Assembly: GCA_001949185.1 (NCBI GenBank)
Contig: BDGG01000001.1
Span: forward strand, 1,298,263 to 1,362,262
DNA: 64,000 nt
Source: Ramazzottius varieornatus
Lineage: Eukaryota > Tardigrada > Eutardigrada > Parachela > Ramazzottiidae
Reading direction: 5' to 3'
Part shown: one piece after another, positions 20,706-31,800 of the stretch
How positions within the stretch are numbered: the first letter of the stretch is position 1
How the letters are laid out: each line of letters opens with the position of its first letter
Position numbers and translations under genes: made by a program
Notes under the pieces: generated by a model
Databases searched by the model: none
Told to the model about the DNA's origin: nothing
Seen by the model: only the letters and a program-made list of their open reading frames with translations

Positions 20706-23700
20706 TTAGAATTTGGACCAAGATGGTTGTGCAGTCTTGCGATGAATCTTGGTGGTGGTCGGTACAGCAACGGACTGAAGCTGCTGCAGTACCTGCATGT
20801 CTTGAAGCTGCTTCTGCTGGGTGGCGAAGTAGGCATCGTGGTACAGTGGCGCCCAGGCTGGCACGTAACCGACCGGTGGAGAGTCGAAGAGCGGTACATC
20901 TTCGGAGTGGGCTTGGATGCGGGAGTTACCGTAGGTCAGGAACTTGTCCGACCTGTAACGTAAAGAGCAAAATTATATTCCAAATTCCAGGCTTGAGAAA
21001 CAAGTGTACAAAAGTTTACAGGTTCTCAGCGAAATCAACTAAAGTTACTTACACTGAGCAGTCGACGTTGTACCACCAATCGCAGGTTAGAGTTATTTGC
21101 GAGAAGATGGTCCGGTTGGGGCAAAGGTAATCGGTCATCTGTCCTTTCTCATCGCACCTGTGACAGCAACACGGATAGTTAGAATATTGTATCAAAGTTG
21201 TTAGGCTGGAAAAGCTGGAAGGCGTTCTAAGCTGGGTGATGCGCAGATGGAAACGGAAGTGACCTGTGGTAAGCTTGACAGCCAGTTTCCGTATCAGCGT
21301 AGTATCCTTCGGCCTTGTGCTTGTCGCATGTGAACGACGTCAGCGGAACTTCGGTCAAGGCTGGGTAGGTGACGCCTGGGATGGCTTGTTCGAGAAGAGC
21401 ATTGATGGAGTCGGCGTTGGCTGGTGGCGCCATGAAGTCAAAGACATACTGTTGGCCTTGAAGAGCGACTGGATCGCGGACGGCGGTCGTGGCTACTGGC
21501 CGAACTTGGGACTGGATGACGTTGACGGATTGGGCTGGTCTTGCGTTGACAGTCCATGTCGGTTGTTGGATGTTAGACCAGGAAGCCGCAGGCCTGACGG
21601 GAGTGGAGACGATAGGAGTGGATACTGGAGCGGAAATGACACTGTTGTCTGGAACTTGTTGGATTTCGTCAACCGTCTCTTCGACGACGACCTACAAGAA
21701 AGAAGAATGGATGCATGCAACGAAATATTTGGTAGCTCGGCCAACAAATTCGACCACATCGATTTCGCAAGTGGCGTAAGTTGCTAATGGTATTGGCTGG
21801 AAACATGCGCCACTTGAGAAAGAGATTTGGTGGAATTTGCCGCTGAGCTTTCGTTTTTGGTATGGTTCTCTGCGATGTCTTGTAGAAATCGTGTATTGAG
21901 TGGTTCTTGCAGTTTTCTACGCTTTTTCGAGTGAAGTGAAGGTTGCTGCTTACCCCTCCAACTGCAGTGCTGGCGTCAGGTCTGTCGTGGGTCTCGGTGA
22001 CTTGCTCAGCGACGATGACGGGAGTTTGAGGGATACCATGGCTGATGGGCTTGGTATCTCGAATGGCTCCTTGGTTGATGACGTTGAAGGTGGTGGGTGA
22101 CGAAGGGACGGTCAGGCTGACGGGCTCCAGATGAACATCCTTCTCTCGTTGGAAAGTGGTAGGTCTGTTTGCCCACTTGGTACTAGCAATGGGGATCTGA
22201 TGCGAAGACTCACGGAAATGGTCGCCGTCCACTACGAACATGATGTTGTCTCGTTGACTGGGCTGGACCAAGTTCGTCTGCAAGGACAAAATATCAAATT
22301 AGCAACTCAGGCAATAAACCAGAACTTCAAGAAATAAAATTACCTGTGTTTGGTCCAGGGAAGTTCTGGACTGGAAGTTGGTCAGGGATGGTTGAGCGTT
22401 GACGGTGTCCATGCGGGTCAGGACCGTGGGAACACCGGACAGGATGTTGTTGTTGGACTTGTCGAAGGCCTTGCCGAAGGTCTGGGTGTTGTCTATGCGA
22501 CCAGCGGGAACATCGAAGTTGTTGTTGTTGTTGTTGTTGTTGTTGAAGGAAGAAGCACTGGTGGCGATGTTGGCTGTCAGGACGCGGGGCGTGACCTCCT
22601 TCTTGACGGGCTGAGTCAGGATGAACTGGTCAGTCTGGGTGAAGGAATCTTGGACGGGGAGTGGGGCTGTAGGAATGTTGAAGACACGACCTTGTCCAGC
22701 CTAGGGACGAGAAGAAAAACGTAAACGATTACCAGAGCTTGACTGTTGCAAAGCGCTGAAGTACTGTACATGTACTGTATGCCACAAAAATAACTACCGA
22801 AACTCATCGGTCGAACTAGAGTAAAATCAGTTTGATGGTACGCAGACAAAAATCTTACCGGAGCCTGGTCGATTTTGCTTTCCTGTTGGGGAGTAGACTG
22901 GTAGAAGCCATTGTTGAACTCGAACAATCGACCAGTTTCCATTGGCTTCTGCTGCAGAGTCTGGAAGGACTGGACGAGAGTAGGGTTGAGCTGCAGGTTG
23001 CCTGGGACGAAAGAGCGAGCTTGCTCAGTCTATCAAACAGAAACAAAATACTCAGTAAAGTTTCTTCGATGTGTAGCAGTAACATTATGGAGCAAGAGAT
23101 ATTTTGAACGGGAGCATGCAGAACATACCTGGATGGGCTTGCTTTCTGGCGTGAAAGGAAGCTGGATGTTACTGGAAGAAAACGATCGACCTTGCTCCGC
23201 TGGTTGTTGCTGGATGGTTGGTAAAGACTGGCTGAGGGTACTGGCGATGAACTGCTGGATGGCAGGAACAAACGAGCGTCCTTCTTCCTTCTGCTAAAAA
23301 CACAAGGCGAATTAATTCTCAGAGCTGCTTTTCAACTCCGCAGAGGATTCTTTAATTCGACAGGCTTTAGTAGACAGAGTCATGCAGTAAACTGTTCGCG
23401 AGCTTCGCGCACACCTGAACAGTCTTGGTTTCCTGGATCAATGGAACCTCGATGCTGGCGGACTGGAAGGAACGGCTTTGCTCCATAGGCTGTTGAGTAA
23501 GGTACTGAGCGGAACCGGATGTGAGTTTCTGGTTGATCGGGACGAATTCACGAGCTTGCTCAACCTGTTGAAGACAAAAATTCGGTCAATATTTAATTAT
23601 AAATCATAAACTACTAAAAAATCATGGGAAAAAATAGCTACAAGGACAAGCCATTTTGTACCTGAACGGGCTTGATTTCTTGATAGGTCTGGATGGGAGT

Positions 23701-24379
23701 AGACTGGATCTCGACGTGGCTGATGGCTGGCTGGAAGGACCGACTGGCTACCAGTGGCTGCTGATTCTGGACGTACTGGTTGGTCTGGTAAGTAACACCT
23801 GGCTGACTGACTTGAGGGAGCTCTCGGGCTTCTGTCTGAAAGGTCATGGTGGGCGTCGAGATGGCCTGGGACGAACTGAACGTCTTGGTCTGCACAGGTG
23901 TCAATTGGACGTTGATGGGGTTGAGGGACCGTGGGGAAGCGATGGTTAGGGCCGGAAGATCCTTGCGTTGGAGCGTGACGGTCTGAAGAGGCAAAGCTGG
24001 CGAGGACACAACGAAGGCGTCGAGGTCGCGGGGCAGAGCAGCGGAGACCAGCTGGGACGGTTGACGGTCTTCTTGCAGGTAGTGCTGCTGGGATGCCAGG
24101 GTGTGCTCCCAGTACTTGCGAGGAACTTGGTTGTGCCAGTGACGAGCTTTCCGGTTAACGACAGTGGCGTTCTCCACGGGAACATTGGACAGGGCGACTA
24201 CGGTGACGTTCTTGTTCTCGTCGGCAACCACGAACCCTGCAAACAAATACGCAGCGGTAAAAATCGGTTTTCCAATAAGTAGATCGACGAAAAAACGGGG
24301 TTTGCCGAAGATCTGAATTTTGGAAAAGCAACTTACCTATCGACGCTGCCAATGCAGCCAACAAGGTTAAACGAATCAT
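20706..24379 (-). CDS. Secreted modular Gln/Pro/Ser-rich protein with C-terminal chitin-binding type-2 domain
   Basis: Ten exons: 24379-24337, 24236-23662, 23564-23415, 23293-23129, 23029-22859, 22700-22344, 22277-21954, 21691-21264, 21157-21053, 20952-20706. They give 854 residues with phases consistent. A signal peptide (about 1-20) is followed by a long disordered region. Exons 3-7 are phase 0 at both ends, and exons 3-6 begin with a common motif (E-Q-A-R-E-F-V-P, E-E-G-R-S-F-V-P, E-Q-A-R-S-F-V-P, G-Q-G-R-V-F). Most have an inner copy near S-R-S-F or G-R-S-F, so these exons are repeated modules. A run of about nine Asn lies in exon 6. At about 717-770, across exons 8-9, is a six-Cys peritrophin-A domain: C-D-K-H-K-A-E-G-Y-Y-A-D, then CPNRTIFSQ and CDWWYNVDC. 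It would bind chitin in cuticle or eggshell. A TATA box lies about 120 bases upstream of the ATG. Confidence 0.9.
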
Positions 24380-24498
24380 GACCTGTGGGAAAATTGAAAA
24401 TGAAGACAAAAAGAGACTGCTGAAGATAGTATCACCGAACACTCACTCGTGCTGCAGATCGAAACTTCGGAACGACCAACTGAAATGGAAAGCTTAGG

Positions 24499-24506
24499 TT
24501 TATATA
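24499..24506 (-). promoter_or_regulatory. TATA box of the chitin-binding protein gene
   Basis: TATATAAA on the minus strand, 120 bases upstream of the ATG at 24379. No other TATA-like word is closer. A (ga)n/gata run follows further upstream at 24648-24672. Confidence 0.6.
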
Positions 24507-25260
24507 CTTTTCTGAGTAAAGCCTCCTCCAGTCTGGAGGCTTCTTCTTTGTCTGAAGCTCTTTTGGTAGCGGTCAAACCGATGCGAAAGGACTTTGCTTT
24601 GACGATGCTCAGCCTTCTGGCTTGCTATTGTCTTCCTTGTCGTGTAGAGAGAGATAGATAGAGAGAGAGGGAAAGTCTTGGGGAAAGTCTCGACCTGGAA
24701 TTTTAAGCGAAAATACGGCGACTGCATTGGACATCTCACGACTGGATTCTGTCTAAAAACAATGCTCAGCTTTTGTTTGGACGATGTCATTGATATTTGG
24801 AATCAAGCTCTTCAGGAACAACAGAGCGACAGCCACATTCATTTCTGCCGCCAGTTTCTAACTTTCCATAGGGCCAGAGGGTTAGTGGATTACCATGTTC
24901 GCGTGCAGATTACGCTTGAAGTTTCATCCTACCGTACATGATGTTGGAATTTTTGATCGAAGTAGAGCGAAGATATTTTGAGACGTCATTGAACAGGGAT
25001 AACTCTTCGAACTTAATCAAAGGTTCTTTTGACCAATATCGTTCTGAAACAGTTTGAGTCGTTCGGTACTTCCGTGTTCTCGATCCATGCGTAAGTGCAT
25101 CCATCCAGTAATTTCCCACTACATAAAACAACAGAGTTCTACTGAAAATACGTTACATACGTCACGGTACTTGACACTACCGTTCTCTAAACGTTGGTCA
25201 TCTTGACGTCGCCAGCAAAGCAAAGGCGAGACAAAAATTGTCGGATAGTCAGCTTCCCAG
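24507..25260. other. Intergenic stretch between divergent secreted-protein genes
   Basis: No gene is seen. It separates the minus-strand chitin-binding gene from the plus-strand proline-rich gene and may hold control elements for both. A purine-rich (ga)n/(gata)n tract lies at 24648-24672. Confidence 0.5.
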
Positions 25261-25289
25261 AAGTGTCTGTTCCGGTACTCAAGTACGCG
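25261..25289 (+). promoter_or_regulatory. 29-base promoter block shared by the two proline-rich genes, copy 1
   Basis: The block starts aagtgtctgttccggtactc and runs to acgcg. It recurs at 26887-26915 with a single C/T difference. It lies about 37 bases upstream of the TATA box in one gene and 28 in the other. Flanks on either side are much less alike, so the block itself seems constrained or recently copied. Confidence 0.7.
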
Positions 25290-25325
25290 AGTGATGCGAC
25301 CTTCGTTACTTCCGTTTCCCGAAAC

Positions 25326-25333
25326 ATATAAAA
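25326..25333 (+). promoter_or_regulatory. TATA box of proline-rich gene 1
   Basis: ATATAAAA lies 112 bases before the ATG at 25438 and just downstream of the shared promoter block. Confidence 0.65.
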
Positions 25334-25437
25334 GCCTCTGTTCTCACCATCAAACATTGAACCATAAGTTTAGACCTTTAAAACCTTCCTGCGATCTCTA
25401 GTAGCGCATTTTCTCATTTCTTCTAAATCTTACAAAA

Positions 25438-25785
25438 ATGTCCTTCATAAAGTGCTTCTGTTTGGCCGCGATTGTCGCTTGCGTCCTTGCCCAACCTGTT
25501 CCACCAGGACCTACTGCAGGCACCGCGCCACCGCCAGCTCCACCTACAGGTAACGCTACGGGTTCCCCGCCACCCCTACCACCGGGCGAGGCACCGCCGC
25601 AACCTCCTCCAGCCAACGCCCCTCCACCAGCGGGACCGCCTCCTCCAGCTTCACCTCCAGGTGCACAAAACGCACCGCTCGTGCCACCGGTCGGTAATCC
25701 AGCAGTCGCTACTATGGAAACCTCCCGCGCACCACAACAGCCCTCTGCTGCTCCTTCCACTCCCCCTCCTCCTCCTGGCAGATAA
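25438..25785 (+). CDS. Small secreted proline-rich protein 1
   Basis: A single exon encodes 115 residues. A clean signal peptide (MSFIKCFCLAAIVACVLA) is followed by a mature chain that is almost all Pro, Gly, Ala, Asn and Ser. It ends in a P-P-P-P-P-G-R tail and has no Cys outside the signal peptide. It is paralogous to the gene at 27018. The signal peptides share the pattern M-S-x-x-K-C-x-C-L-A-x-I-V-x-C-V-L-A-Q, and both genes have a TATA box and a near-identical promoter block. Such proteins usually serve as extracellular matrix, mucus or salivary components; no enzymatic role is expected. The exact function is unknown. Confidence 0.85.
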   Translation: MSFIKCFCLAAIVACVLAQPVPPGPTAGTAPPPAPPTGNATGSPPPLPPGEAPPQPPPANAPPPAGPPPPASPPGAQNAPLVPPVGNPAVATMETSRAPQQPSAAPSTPPPPPGR

Positions 25786-26886
25786 ACCAGTCAATGTTAA
25801 TTCTGACCTGTGCTTTCTTCGCGAACGTTTATTCATTTTTTCCGTGGTTATATCGCTTCTCATGATGCTTTCAATCTCAGTCTCGCGCCAGTAGCTTATC
25901 ATCGGTCGTAATGACACCGGACTGGAGAATGAACCATAAAGCCTATGTCTCCCTTCCGGAATGGTCTGTTGTACTCGATTTTTCTAACTAAGGTGAAAAC
26001 TGAATCGGGATGACCTAAGCAGTTCAGTGCCCACACGCGATGGCGTAATTTCGAGACCGCCAGGACTGAAGTGTGCGACCAAAATAGCGTATAAGTTAAG
26101 GTTGAAGTGCGGGTGTCGATTTGCCCATCAAGTCCTAAAATAAAAAATGCAAGTAACGCAAAAGCCAAGAGTACTGTATTACCTCCAAGGTTTTGCGCAG
26201 TATGCCATCATGCCAGTAAATTACACCCGCACTGATATCCCTGATTTTTTGCTTGTCGCCCATCATTGCACGTGATTTGCGAGTAGTCTTTGATTGAAGG
26301 CATCGATATTTTCGATGGCCGCCAGGTGATAATAACGGGCGTGTCAAGCGATTGTGCAAAACCTTGGAGGTAAAACAACTGTTTCCACTGGACATGGAAC
26401 ACACTGTATTGCTTCTCGCAAGTCGCACTTCGCTACCTACGTCATCATACACGTGCAGTAGAACTTCGGTCCGAAAAGCAAGCCTCAGCATGCCCCCTTC
26501 CCCCCTGAGTTATGAGTCACATGCCTGTTAACATACTCAACGGGCCTCAAGATGGCTACAAATCGAACGCTGTCGTAGATCCGCAAAATATGAGATCTTC
26601 GGTTCGGTCTGATTGTATGGTCGCATCCCTCCTTGCAATCAAGACAGGCCAAGTTCGCTAGCGTCTGCCGAATGCATTGTCAGCATGTCAGTGAACAATG
26701 AGTGCTAGCTGATCCAGCAAGAAAACTTGCGTGCTTCGAAGACAGCAGAGGTCCTTGTTTGTGTCTCCGTGACCATGTGCGTCAGAAACAGTACCAAAAA
26801 ATACACTTCTTTGAATTTTGGCTATCTGTGGTCCAACCTTGAAAACATGAACGAGATAGAAACTGCCGAATGGACGAATTTCCTTC
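25786..26886. other. Intergenic stretch with MITE G
   Basis: Nothing coding is supported. The inverted-repeat element at 26179-26373 lies here, between the two proline-rich paralogues. Confidence 0.5.
26179..26373. mobile_element. MITE family G, single copy
   Basis: Ends ttacctccaaggttttgcgca and tgtgcaaaaccttggaggtaa are 21-base inverted copies with one mismatch. About 195 bases in total, no coding frame. Its position between duplicated genes means it was inserted after, or carried along with, the duplication. Confidence 0.8.
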
Positions 26887-26915
26887 AAGTGTCTGTTCCG
26901 GTATTCAAGTACGCG
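26887..26915 (+). promoter_or_regulatory. Shared promoter block, copy 2
   Basis: Same 29 bases as 25261-25289 with one transition. It sits 28 bases before the TATA-like box of proline-rich gene 2. Confidence 0.7.
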
Positions 26916-26943
26916 GTATCCCATTTCCATCTTCCGCGGTAGC

Positions 26944-26952
26944 AAATATAAA
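26944..26952 (+). promoter_or_regulatory. TATA box of proline-rich gene 2
   Basis: AAATATAAA lies about 70 bases before the ATG at 27018. Confidence 0.6.
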
Positions 26953-27017
26953 CAGGTCACTTCCCCTTCCTTGCTACCATACCTTGAGTTTCCATCCTTT
27001 TCGTTCATTCTGACACA

Positions 27018-27473
27018 ATGTCGCTCGTCAAGTGCCTGTGTTTAGCTCTTATAGTCGGCTGCGTGCTAGCCCAACCTCCGCCACCAAGACCTCCTCCAGG
27101 TGGTCGACCACCGCCTCCACCAGGTAACGGCACAAATCCCCGACCACCACCACCTGGTCAGGGACCGCCGCCACCACCACCTGGTCAGGGACCGCCGCCA
27201 CCACCACCTGGTCAGGGACCGCCGCCACCACCACCTGGTCAGGGACCGCCGCCACCACCACCTGGTCAGGGACCGCCGCCACCACCACCTGGTCAGGGAC
27301 CGCCGCCACCACCGCCCGGCAATGGTCCTCGTCCGCTACCGCCAGGCCAAGGGCCTCCACCCCCACAACCAAACAACCGAACAGCCGCTGAATCGCCACC
27401 TCCCACCGGGTCTCCTCTTCCTGTAGATGGCTCCCCACCGCCGCCTACGCAAGACTTTTTTGCTCCCTACTAG
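27018..27473 (+). CDS. Small secreted proline-rich protein 2 with PPPPPPGQG repeats
   Basis: A single exon encodes 151 residues. The signal peptide (MSLVKCLCLALIVGCVLA) is followed by Pro/Gly-rich sequence. The core is five exact PPPPPPGQG units with variant units on both sides, encoded by a 27-base DNA repeat that is almost invariant even at third positions. This implies recent expansion by slippage or unequal exchange. The C-terminus is less repetitive and ends in Q-D-F-F-A-P-Y. It is paralogous to gene 1 at 25438. Mature chains of this kind form polyproline helices and act in secretions or matrix; nothing in the sequence fixes the role. Confidence 0.87.
   Translation: MSLVKCLCLALIVGCVLAQPPPPRPPPGGRPPPPPGNGTNPRPPPPGQGPPPPPPGQGPPPPPPGQGPPPPPPGQGPPPPPPGQGPPPPPPGQGPPPPPPGNGPRPLPPGQGPPPPQPNNRTAAESPPPTGSPLPVDGSPPPPTQDFFAPY
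27141..27317 (+). repeat. 27-base coding minisatellite
   Basis: The word ggtcaggga recurs every 27 bases six times. The unit ccgccgccaccaccacctggtcaggga is near-identical in every copy. Confidence 0.95.
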
Positions 27474-29082
27474 TTAAATGACGTGGTAGCCAAAGGGTTT
27501 ATCCTGTTTTTCCTTCTCATACCAAAAGAGATCTCGAGAAAGATCCTGCTGTATTTCGTTCGGGATTTCTGCTTTTTCTTTTTTCAGTCCCTTAGTTTTC
27601 GTATTTGGTTAAACTTGCTACCACCTCTTCAGAATTGTAGCGCCCTCGTACGGATCGCTTTCGTATCGAAAAACGTATAGATAGGTAGACAAGACATTGT
27701 TTTTTCCCTTCATGAAAGTTGTCTCGGTTGGTCGTGCAGGTCTCGACAGCATGACGACTTTTAGTAAAATCGGAGGAAGTCAATATGGACAACAACTTTT
27801 GCTACTTTTGAGTCAGTTTTTAAAATTCTATTTTGCCGTCTTTGCTGTTAGTGTAGTGTCTAAAGACCAAAATAAAATAGAAAAAATGATCACTGTACTT
27901 GTAAAATGCTCAAAAAGAAATATGTATGGCTTGAATTAGAAGTCGTGATTTTTGTCGTTGAAGGGTAATTTCCGGCAAAACAGATGAGCTCTGCGGTTTT
28001 CATTCATTTGTAGAGTAAGCTCACCATTCCTCTGTCTCCATTAGGTTTTTTATTACATTTAAAATCAAGCTCGAGCTTGTTACTCAAGTCTGGGTTTCTA
28101 GAGACAGATTTTCGTTTGTGCCGAACAGCTTTCTCTACCGGAAGTCAGACCGATAAATTTCCCCAGCCGTCTTGCATCATGTCAAAACAAGCTCTGCTTG
28201 GTGGAAGCAACTTAGAAAACTGACTGGACTACATGAAAAAAAAGCATTAGCGCGAGTATTGCATGGAATTGCATCACTCCTAAAATGTGAGAAAAATGGA
28301 ACGTTACTGCGAAACTTCGTCGTTTGTGCTGCACGAATATTGAGCAATTCAGAATGTGATTTCGTCTTTAACGGAATAATACTATGTATCAACGACGTTC
28401 GTAGTGTACTGCTGTTTTCCGTTCTCTTTCGATGTATCGCTATCGGGTTTTGAGTTCGTCGAAGTCGCTGAGTCAACGAGACCATTAACGTGTATGCTTG
28501 TCACATTACAAAGTCATTATGAGCAATTACGGCTCCATGTTTTCTTGATGTAAGCGCCTGTCCTTCAGCGCAGTCATTAACTCCATCAGCTTAATGGCTT
28601 CTGACAGCCAAATTTTGTTCACGTTCCGAGCCAATCCAGACGCCGTTTTCGGCTGCCGGCTATCGTCAAAGAATAATATATAGAATGGAGACCGTTTAGT
28701 CATGAAAACAACAGCTGCGCGCTCGACGTTATAACAACTTTGTCCAACTGCTGTGGAGCGGACTCATTTACGGCTAATGTACAGAAGCCGCCTGTCACTT
28801 GATACCCGTTAAATGCCCGCAGCTAATTTACATCCCAATAATTGACGCGATAAAGACAAGCTGATTTACTAAGCGCTCACTTAATCATTTGCCCATTCAA
28901 ACTACACAACAGTTAAACCACTTGGTGCCAAAGTTATACCGTTAGATATGCTCAATTTTAAACGTTCCAATTTACCCGTCGAAGGTTCTGAACATCTAAC
29001 TTCGGTCTAACCCAAAAAGGTCGAGTTCCGTTGATCTCATTCTATCCAATCGTTGTGTTCAATTTCCGATGTTTGCTCCACA
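27474..29082. other. Intergenic stretch upstream of homeobox gene
   Basis: No supported gene or recognisable repeat. The last few hundred bases may carry the homeobox gene promoter; no TATA box stands out. Confidence 0.5.
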
Positions 29083-30060
29083 ATGCCGTTTCAGTCGTTC
29101 ACAATTGCGGAAATTTTGAAACCGAACTCTAGTGGGGACAACGGGACCGAGCTTCCGTCGGTTGGCGTCAAGAGCCATTCTCACGCACGGGATCATTTTT
29201 TTCCTGCTTATTCATCTTCTGTTTTGTTCTGGAATAAGCCGATTCTGAGTTCTATGTCGAATACTGAGAGAAATGCTATCCCAAAAAGCTCAGCTGTTGA
29301 CCGGCCTTCAAAGTCTTCCAGTTCGAAGACAGCGCATGTCGAATCCAGCAGTTCGAAACGAAGGAGATCGCGAACCGTTTTCTCCGATGCACAACTCGTT
29401 TACCTTGAAGAAAGGTACGTGGAAAAAACTGCCGGTTGGGCGTTTACGTTTTGATTACTATAAAAACCCGCTGCGTCCGCGCAGTACGTACACATACGTG
29501 ACGATGCACCCCCGCAGGTGGTTGAACAGGCAGTAAAGCCGGACCGGATCTGTACTTCACGTGTACGATGACGTACTGCGCGGACGCAGCGGGTTTTTAC
29601 AGTACTTAAGTATGATTGATGCAACAAACGACCAGCACGAAAGGCAGACAGTTTTGTTACGAAAGCTTTTCTGCCTAGGTTTACTATAAATAAGTACCTG
29701 ACAACACCGGATCGGACCAAAGTCGCACGAAGTCTTGGTCTTACCCAACTTCAAATCAAAACCTGGTGAGTCGAATTCAGATGTGTAATGATCGAGTTAG
29801 ACTACAGTCTTGGTATAACGCTGTTTTCTACATGTAATCGTTGTTGAAATTTCGCGTAGTCGAAATCGGTCACTTTTTTGATTTCCGTTAACAGGTATCA
29901 AAACCGAAGAATGAGATGGAAGAAAGCTATATTGCGAAACGACGGCCATTCTGCCGGAGGGTTATCAAGTTGTCTCCAGAAGAACAAAGGTCGACCCCGA
30001 AAGGCGGAAGTACGGACGAGGATACCTGACGCGACGCCACCTGGTGACAGTGAGAGATGA
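29083..30060 (+). CDS. barx: Homeobox transcription factor, Barx-like
   Basis: Three exons (29083-29414, 29679-29765, 29895-30060), both junctions in phase 2, give 194 residues. An engrailed-homology-like repressor motif FTIAEIL sits at 6-12. The homeodomain spans about 93-152, with R5, F8, L16, F20, W48, N51 and R53 in place, and the third helix reads KTWYQNRRMRWKK. The RTVF start, YLTTPDR and the LGLTQLQIKTW stretch fit Barx better than BarH. So does the K-N-K-G-R-P-R-K basic patch after the domain, which resembles the KPKGRPKK of Barx proteins. It would bind TAAT-type DNA sites in the nucleus and act in tissue patterning. Homeodomain introns fall after residues 19 and 48. The protein is shorter than vertebrate Barx. 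The first intron contains a MITE. Confidence 0.9.
29456..29604. mobile_element. MITE in Barx intron 1
   Basis: Ends ctataaaaacccgctgcgtc and its inverted copy (to gggtttttacag) are more than 30 bases long, with TA on each side, 149 bases in total. The arms are almost identical, so the insertion looks recent. It fills much of the 264-base first intron. Confidence 0.85.
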
Positions 30061-31800
30061 TGTGCCTCAGGTATATTAAACGCATCGACGTGCTCAACAT
30101 TTACTTGCATGGAACCAGAACCCCATTGTGGTCTTCTCGACTCATGAAACCATATCAGTTGGATTGTTTTTCAAGTACTACTGTGTTGTAGAATATTTAG
30201 GCTGCCGTTTCAATGAACAAGAACTGTGTACCGGCGACAGATCGTCAAGATGGATTGTCTCTTGTTTTCCGCTTCTCGCCGAGCACGAAAAATACACTTC
30301 ACCGGCATTATCTGGCGTGCAGTAGTACATAATGCAAGAAAAACTGACAGAATACTTCCTCCGTCCGTGAAGCGAAATACACATACTGCTGTTCTTTTTT
30401 TAAAAATCATTCATCTGGTTGAGCATACTTCGAGAAAGCGTTGCAGCACGAATGGTGGATACAGTTCACCGAGCAGCCTTCTGATTTTTCCATGAAACTC
30501 ACACAAATTTGACATAGAATTCCGCAGGTAGATCCCCGGATCTAAAACAGCCTGTTTTTAAACATCATTTAGGCTAAAATTCGAAGGAAAGCAACGCAGA
30601 AAAAGCCATTTTCATTCTGTCAAGAAGAGCTTTTTGTGTGTCCTAAAACAGGCAGTTTTGGAACACGGATAAATATCTATTCAGTACCAAAAAAGCTATA
30701 GTTTAGCTATCTCTTCGACCAAAAAAATCAGCGTAATTCAGGCCCGAATTCTGCTGTGCTTCCTAGCTAAAATAAAGGTGAAAAACATAATTTTTGGTTG
30801 TAAATTTAATTTCGTTGAAACTTGTCCAACCACGAAAAACTTCGTAAAATACCAAAAAGACAGTGAATTTCAAAATTGCACAAAGTGAAGCAGATAAACA
30901 ACCGAAACCGGAAAACATTATGTGTACCGAGCTCGGAATGAATTTCCTTAAGGCCGCAACAGTACGGTCCAAACAGAAAAGAATAATTACAAAAAGGTGG
31001 AAAAGGAGACGTGTCTTTCAAGTGCAGTTGAGATGACCTGTAAATTGAAGCAGTAGTTAGCCATCAGGTAGCCAGAATGTTCTTCAAAGAACATCCAAAA
31101 TGGCATCAGTCCCAAGCTGACTGAAATACGTACCACTCAGCTTACGTAGTGAAATCCGCGAGCTCGCTATTCGAACAAGGCTTCCGTCGTGCTTGCTGCA
31201 CGTGTCTTGTGATGCGCTATCCGTTTTATGTAAAGGGAACAACATAAACCTTGTGACGTGCAAAATGAGGTTCATCATATTATTACAAGAAGTCAGTCAA
31301 CGCAAGCACAATCAACGATGCCACAGGCACCAAAGGACTGGTAACGGCTTAGCACGCACAAGCACGACGCTCTTGGTAGCTCTAGTCAGCAATTGCGGGT
31401 TCTAAAGAGTGAGGTATTTACCTTGCACCTAATGTCTCCGAGCTCGGACAAACGAGGACGAAAAGCGACGCGATCGAACGAGATCACTACACGGTAGCCA
31501 AACGCAATCCGTTCAATTCCCTTGTCATGCTAGTCTACAGGGCAGCGGCGTTCTCGTCTCCAGAGTGGGTACTTTGCCGATCACGGATACGTTTCCATGA
31601 AGCGTTGCTTCTGGGAGCCGATCACAGGATAGGATCGCTTGTGTTCCGAAAAAAGGGGAGAGTTTGGAAAAGCAAAATTCAGAATGACCTGTTGTACAAA
31701 ACAGAACTGTTAAATCAAGCCGGGCGCGGTTGATTAAGTAGGGAAAATTTTCAGCTGTACTATTAAGGCTCCGCCTTCACCCGTTTTCTGTTCGGCCTGA
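30061..31800. other. Intergenic stretch, nothing recognised
   Basis: No frame with signal peptide, domain or splice support. The AT-rich part at 30.5-31.0 kb has short local inverted words but no clear element. Confidence 0.5.

Noticed and set aside
27049-27438. Long Val/Asp/Gln-rich antisense frame over proline-rich gene 2
   Set aside because: It is only the mirror of the 27-base repeat.
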